From Acidimicrobiia bacterium (GTDB lineage: Bacteria > Actinomycetota > Acidimicrobiia > Acidimicrobiales > CATQHL01), in the NCBI GenBank assembly GCA_009840735.1, contig VXNF01000044.1:7075-42981 (forward strand): 35,907 nt of DNA, in the 5' to 3' direction. This document shows, one piece after another, positions 32,631 to 35,907 of this stretch; within the stretch, counting starts at the first letter, position 1, and each line of letters begins with the position of its first letter. Below the pieces are notes generated by a model that was not told the origin of the DNA, did no database searches, and saw only the letters and a list, made by a program, of their open reading frames with translations. A program made the position numbers and the translations under genes.

Positions 32631-32660
32631 AACCCACGGTTTCGTATCAAACCGTGGGTT
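32631..32660. terminator. 12-bp perfect hairpin between the RCC1-repeat gene and the fic gene
   Basis: AACCCACGGTTT (32631-32642) and AAACCGTGGGTT (32649-32660) pair perfectly around a 6-base loop. It lies after the stop of the RCC1-repeat gene and 45 bases upstream of fic on the same strand. No T-tract follows on that strand, so it may be a terminator-like hairpin or an operator for the Fic protein's winged helix. Confidence 0.6.
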
Positions 32661-32712
32661 CTCTACGCCCCTTTTGCGGGTTCGTCGGCTGGTTTGGGAG
32701 CGGCGGCTGGGG

Positions 32713-35610
32713 TCACAAGTCGGTGTCGCCGTGGAGGTCAGTGGCGGTGGCGCCCCAGCAGGTGGCGGTGTGGTCGCGGCGCAGCGCGCACGAGTGCGAA
32801 CGGCCCGCGGCGACCGCGATGTAGGCGCCGGCCGGCGCGTCGGCCTGGCCGTCCTCGTTGTCCCCCCAGCAGACGACGGCGGCGTCAGCGCGCAGCGCTC
32901 AGGAGTGCCAGCGGGCGGTGGAGATCGCCGTGAACGCGCCGGCCGGAGCGTCGGTCTGGCCGCGCTCGTTGTCCCCCCAGCAGGCGATCGCGGCGTCAGC
33001 GCGGATCCCGCAGGAATGGTCGAGGCCGGCGGAGACCGCCGTGAAGGAGCCGCCCGGCGGAGGGTAGTGCCGCCCACGGCCCCAGCACTCTACGGCGGCG
33101 TCGGGGCGCAAACCGCAGGCGCGCTTGTCGCCGGTAGCGATCGCCGTGAAGGCACCAGGCGGCGGGTCGGTCTGGCTGGAGTGAAGGCCCCAGCACGCCG
33201 CGGTTCCGTCGCGGCGCAGCGAGCACGCGTCGGAACCGCCGAGGGACACGGCGGCGAACTCGCCCGCAGGCGGGGCGAACTCGTTGTCGGAGAGCCCTCC
33301 CCAGCAGGCGATGGTGCCTTCGGGGCGCAGCCCGCACCCACGAAAGTCGCCCACGGAGACCGCCACGAACGAGCCCGCCGGCGGGCTGGCGTTCCCGGAG
33401 TAGACGCCCGCCAGGATGTGGCGCCTCCCCAGCACCCGATCGTGGCGTCGAGGCGCAGCCCGCACGCATACTCCAAGCCGGCGGCGACATCCACGAACGG
33501 GCCGCCCTCCGGCACGTCCGACTCGCCGTAGGTGGTCCCCCCCAGCAGGCGACGGCGCCGTCGGGGCGCCGCCGGTGATGTGGTAGGTGAGGTCGATGTG
33601 GCCGACGCCGCGGCGCCCGCCGCCGGGCGCCAGGGCGCCTTCGGAGCCCAGGCAGTGGGACGGCGCGGCGAGCGCGATGGCGAGTTCTTCGGGCTCCTCG
33701 ACGGTGACGGCGAGGGCTTGTGCGGCCGAGCCGGCGGCGTTGTTCGCTCCGAGGGTGACGGTGGCGGTGCCGGCGGCTGCGCCGGGGAGGGTGACCGTCG
33801 CGCCGTCGACGCTCGCGGCGAGTGTGGCGTTGTCGCTGCTGGCGGCGCTGTAGCTGTGCACGATGCCGGTGAACGCGTCGGTCACATCGATGGGGAGCTC
33901 GCCGCCGACGGCGACGGTGCGGGCGAGGGGCGCGCCGCCCGCCTGCGGCGCGGCGAGCGGGTCGACGGTGACGTTGAAGGACCGCGCGGCGCGCCCGGCG
34001 GCGTTGGCGGCGGTCACGGTGACGGTGGTGGACCCCGCCGCTGTACCCCGGAGGGTGACCTGGGAGCCGTCGACGGTCACGGCGAGCACGGCGGCGTCGC
34101 CGGGGGCGGCGGTGTAGGCGTCGATGCGCCCGGCGAAGCCCGCGGATATGTCCACGGTGAGGGTCTCGGTGGCCTGCAGGGTTCGTGCGGCGAGCGGGTC
34201 GCCGAGGGCCGGCGCGGGCGGGAGGCCCACCCTCACGGCCATGGCCTGCGTGGCGCTGCGGGCCGGGTTGGCGGCCGTCACGGTGACCGCGGCGGTCCCG
34301 GCGGCGACGCCGGTCAGCGTCAGCGCCGAGCCCGCCAGGGAAATGTCCAGAACGGCGGCGTCGCTGGAGGTGGCCGTGTAGGAGTCCACGGCGCCGGCGA
34401 ACGCGCCGGCGACGTCCACCGTCGCGCTGGCGCCGGCAGTGAGGGCCGGCGCGGCTAGGGCGCCCGCGGCTCGGGGCGCGGCGAGGGGGCGGACCGTGAC
34501 GGCGAAGGACTGTGCGGCGCTGCCGGCGGCGTTGGAGGCCGTGACCGTGACCGTCGCCGCCCCGACGGCGACGCCGTCGAGGGTCACCGACGCGCCGTCC
34601 GCGTCCGCCGCGACGACCGACGGGTCGCTGGAGGCGGCGGCATAGGACGCGACAGTACCCCCGAACGCGCCCGACACGTCGACCGTCTTGGCGCCCGGGC
34701 GGGGCGGGATCACCTGGGCGTCCAGGGCGCCCGCGGCGGTGGGCACCGCCAGCGGCGACGTGACCCGCAGCGCGAAGGCGCCCTCCCGCTCGGGCAGGTA
34801 GGACGCGGCCTCCAGCGTGTAGGCGCCCGGCGCCAGGCTCCGCCGCAGCGACGCCGCCGAGGCCAGCACGCTCCCGCCGGTGCCGGCGCCCTCCAGCAGG
34901 AACAGGCGGCCGCCCCGGGCGCCGGCGAGCGCGAACCGCAGCTCGGCCGGCTCGGCGACCGTGAACGACACGTACTCGGCGTAGTGGCGGGTCGCCCGGC
35001 TCGCGGTCGCGTTCAGCGACCGGCACGCGTCGCCGCGCTCCCAGGAACCGCCATGGGTGAGGGTCGACCCCGAGGCCACGGCCCCCAGCGGCGCGACGCA
35101 GCTGTCCGGCGGCGTCAGCGGCATCGGGTCGACCGTGAGGCTGAAGCCGGCCTCCCGGCCCGCCCGGAAGGCGCTCGTCTCCACCGTGTAGGCGCCCGGC
35201 TCCAGCGACCGCCACAACGACGGCGCCCAATCGACGCCGCCGGTCCCCGCCGAGGCCAGCACCCGCCCGCCGGTGCCCGCCCCCTCCAGGAGGTAAATGC
35301 GGCTGCTGCGCGGGCTCGTCAGCCGGAACCTGACCTCCACGGCCACCGCCACCGAGAACGACACGAAACGGGCGAAACGGTCCCCGCCGCCGTTGGCCGA
35401 CCGGCACCCGTCGCCGGAGTCCCACTCGCCCGCCCGCGTCGTGGCCGACCCCACCGCCAGCTCACCCAACGCCACCACGCAACCCGCCGGCGGCACCGCG
35501 CCCTCCGCCGCCGCCGGCAAAGCCGGGCCCCCCAACGCGCCCGCCGCCAAAGCCGCCGCCACCACGCACCACACCCAACCCCGCCAACGGCCCGCTCCTC
35601 CGCTGCCCAT
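32713..35610 (-). pseudogene. Secreted Ig-like/RCC1-repeat (beta-propeller) protein, interrupted
   Basis: From ATG 35610 the protein has a signal peptide (to about residue 35), two related beta domains with LLEGAGTGG (about 40-285), four Ig-like repeats of about 88 residues ending in TVTVTAANAAGxAAxxFxVTV (about 285-640), then RCC1/BLIP-II-type repeats of the form CGLRPDGTxACWG...PPAGSFTAVSAG. Three single-base losses in homopolymer runs near 33570, 33540 and 33435 throw repeats 1-2 out of frame and together restore the frame. A TGA at 32899-32901 replaces the Cys codon of WHSCALR; 62 more codons continue in frame to a stop at 32713. Likely a surface adhesion or recognition protein, now damaged or mis-sequenced. 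Confidence 0.82.
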
Positions 35611-35662
35611 GACGCACCCCTCTCCCCCGCCGCCCCCGGGGCAGCGCTCGACCGGCCAAGCG

Positions 35663-35691
35663 AATCTAGCACATCGAATGCAGGATTACAA
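35663..35691 (-). promoter_or_regulatory. Promoter of the RCC1-repeat gene
   Basis: On the minus strand TTGTAA (35686-35691) and TAGATT (35663-35668) are 17 bases apart, about 50 bases before ATG 35610, which has a GGGGAGAGGGG ribosome site. The -35 is the same hexamer as in the orphan-antitoxin promoter at 21647-21652. Confidence 0.6.
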
Positions 35692-35780
35692 TAAATCGTC
35701 GCTACATCACAAGATTCTAGTCAGCAGGACGGTGCCACGGCTGACCGAACAGGGGGACGGGTGCGGCGGCACTGCTGGGC

Positions 35781-35907
35781 GCCGCGGCGGGCATCGACAG
35801 GAATCTCGCCCGCTTCCCACCGAGGCGAGAGACGTGTTCACCTCCGCCGCCGGCCGCGGCGGGCATCGACAGGAATCTCGCCCGCTTCGGCTAGACCACA
35901 GAGCGCG
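35781..35907. CRISPR. CRISPR array, first two repeats at the right edge
   Basis: Two identical 36-bp repeats occupy 35781-35816 and 35853-35888, separated by a unique 36-bp spacer (35817-35852); a second spacer begins at 35889 and runs off the window. The repeat starts GCCGCGGCGGGC and ends GCCCGCTTC, and GCGGGC/GCCCGC within it can form a stem. The bases flanking the two copies differ, so the repeat is exactly 36 bp. No third repeat precedes 35781, so the array begins or ends here; the AT-richer 35664-35730 could be leader. No cas gene is in the window; the type is undetermined. Confidence 0.82.

Noticed and set aside
32899-32901. Selenocysteine at the TGA in the RCC1-repeat gene
   Set aside because: The position is a structural Cys of a repeat, the duplicate has TGC, and other frameshifts show the gene is damaged; no insertion-element hairpin was recognised.
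32996-35425. An 809-codon minus-strand frame overlapping the RCC1-repeat gene
   Set aside because: It is the neighbouring frame of the true gene; only a short stretch (RCC1 repeat 1) is genuine, because of the local frameshifts.
1-35907. tRNA, rRNA or insertion-sequence transposase genes
   Set aside because: I saw no cloverleaf, rRNA segment or transposase-like protein on either strand.

Overview
The window is GC-rich bacterial DNA with frequent GTG starts, 1-4 base start/stop overlaps, and several promoters whose -10 box lies only 6-7 bases before the start codon (leaderless mRNAs). Together with the families present, this suggests an actinobacterium, possibly a marine or host-associated Acidimicrobiia-like lineage. 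The phylum is an inference; the lineage is only a guess.

Left edge (1-3.6 kb): the N-terminal 861 codons of a large Eco57I/PglX-type adenine DNA methyltransferase run off the window on the minus strand. Facing away from it is a HicAB toxin-antitoxin pair, preceded by a perfect palindromic operator candidate and a remnant of a second HicB helix-turn-helix.

Metabolic core (3.6-21.2 kb): a nine-gene minus-strand cluster encodes two non-pyrrolysine MttB-type methyltransferases, one B12-binding corrinoid protein, a DUF1638 protein, a small 'virulence factor' family protein, a pterin-dependent corrinoid methyltransferase, a 2Fe-2S/ASKHA corrinoid activator, and two large FAD/GcvT-type dimethylglycine/sarcosine dehydrogenase-like enzymes. 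Divergent to it on the plus strand are two paralogous ABC permeases flanking an NMT1-like binding lipoprotein with an exceptional alanine-rich stalk, then a secreted SH3-like protein. The simplest reading is uptake of a quaternary amine (betaine-like), corrinoid-dependent removal of a methyl group to tetrahydrofolate, and oxidative removal of the remaining N-methyl groups. No ABC ATPase lies in the window.

Accessory zone (21.2-32.6 kb): an antitoxin followed by a collapsed VapC remnant, a truncated luciferase-like monooxygenase, a DUF4143 ATPase with five 23-bp iterons upstream, MazEF-like and VapBC pairs, a set of small TadE/pseudopilin-like genes, an AraC regulator, a small membrane-protein operon with a frameshift, an AAA ATPase and a Fic protein. 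A cysteine module occurs twice in one of the pilin-like proteins and apparently a third time as a separate small gene.

Right edge (32.7-35.9 kb): a secreted Ig-like/RCC1-repeat protein gene that carries one premature stop and three apparent single-base deletions, and whose 3' end is duplicated 6.7 kb away. The last 127 bases hold the beginning (or end) of a CRISPR array: two identical 36-bp repeats around one 36-bp spacer, then part of a second spacer. The window thus combines a demethylation/transport cassette with an accessory region rich in toxin-antitoxin, DNA-modification and CRISPR elements.
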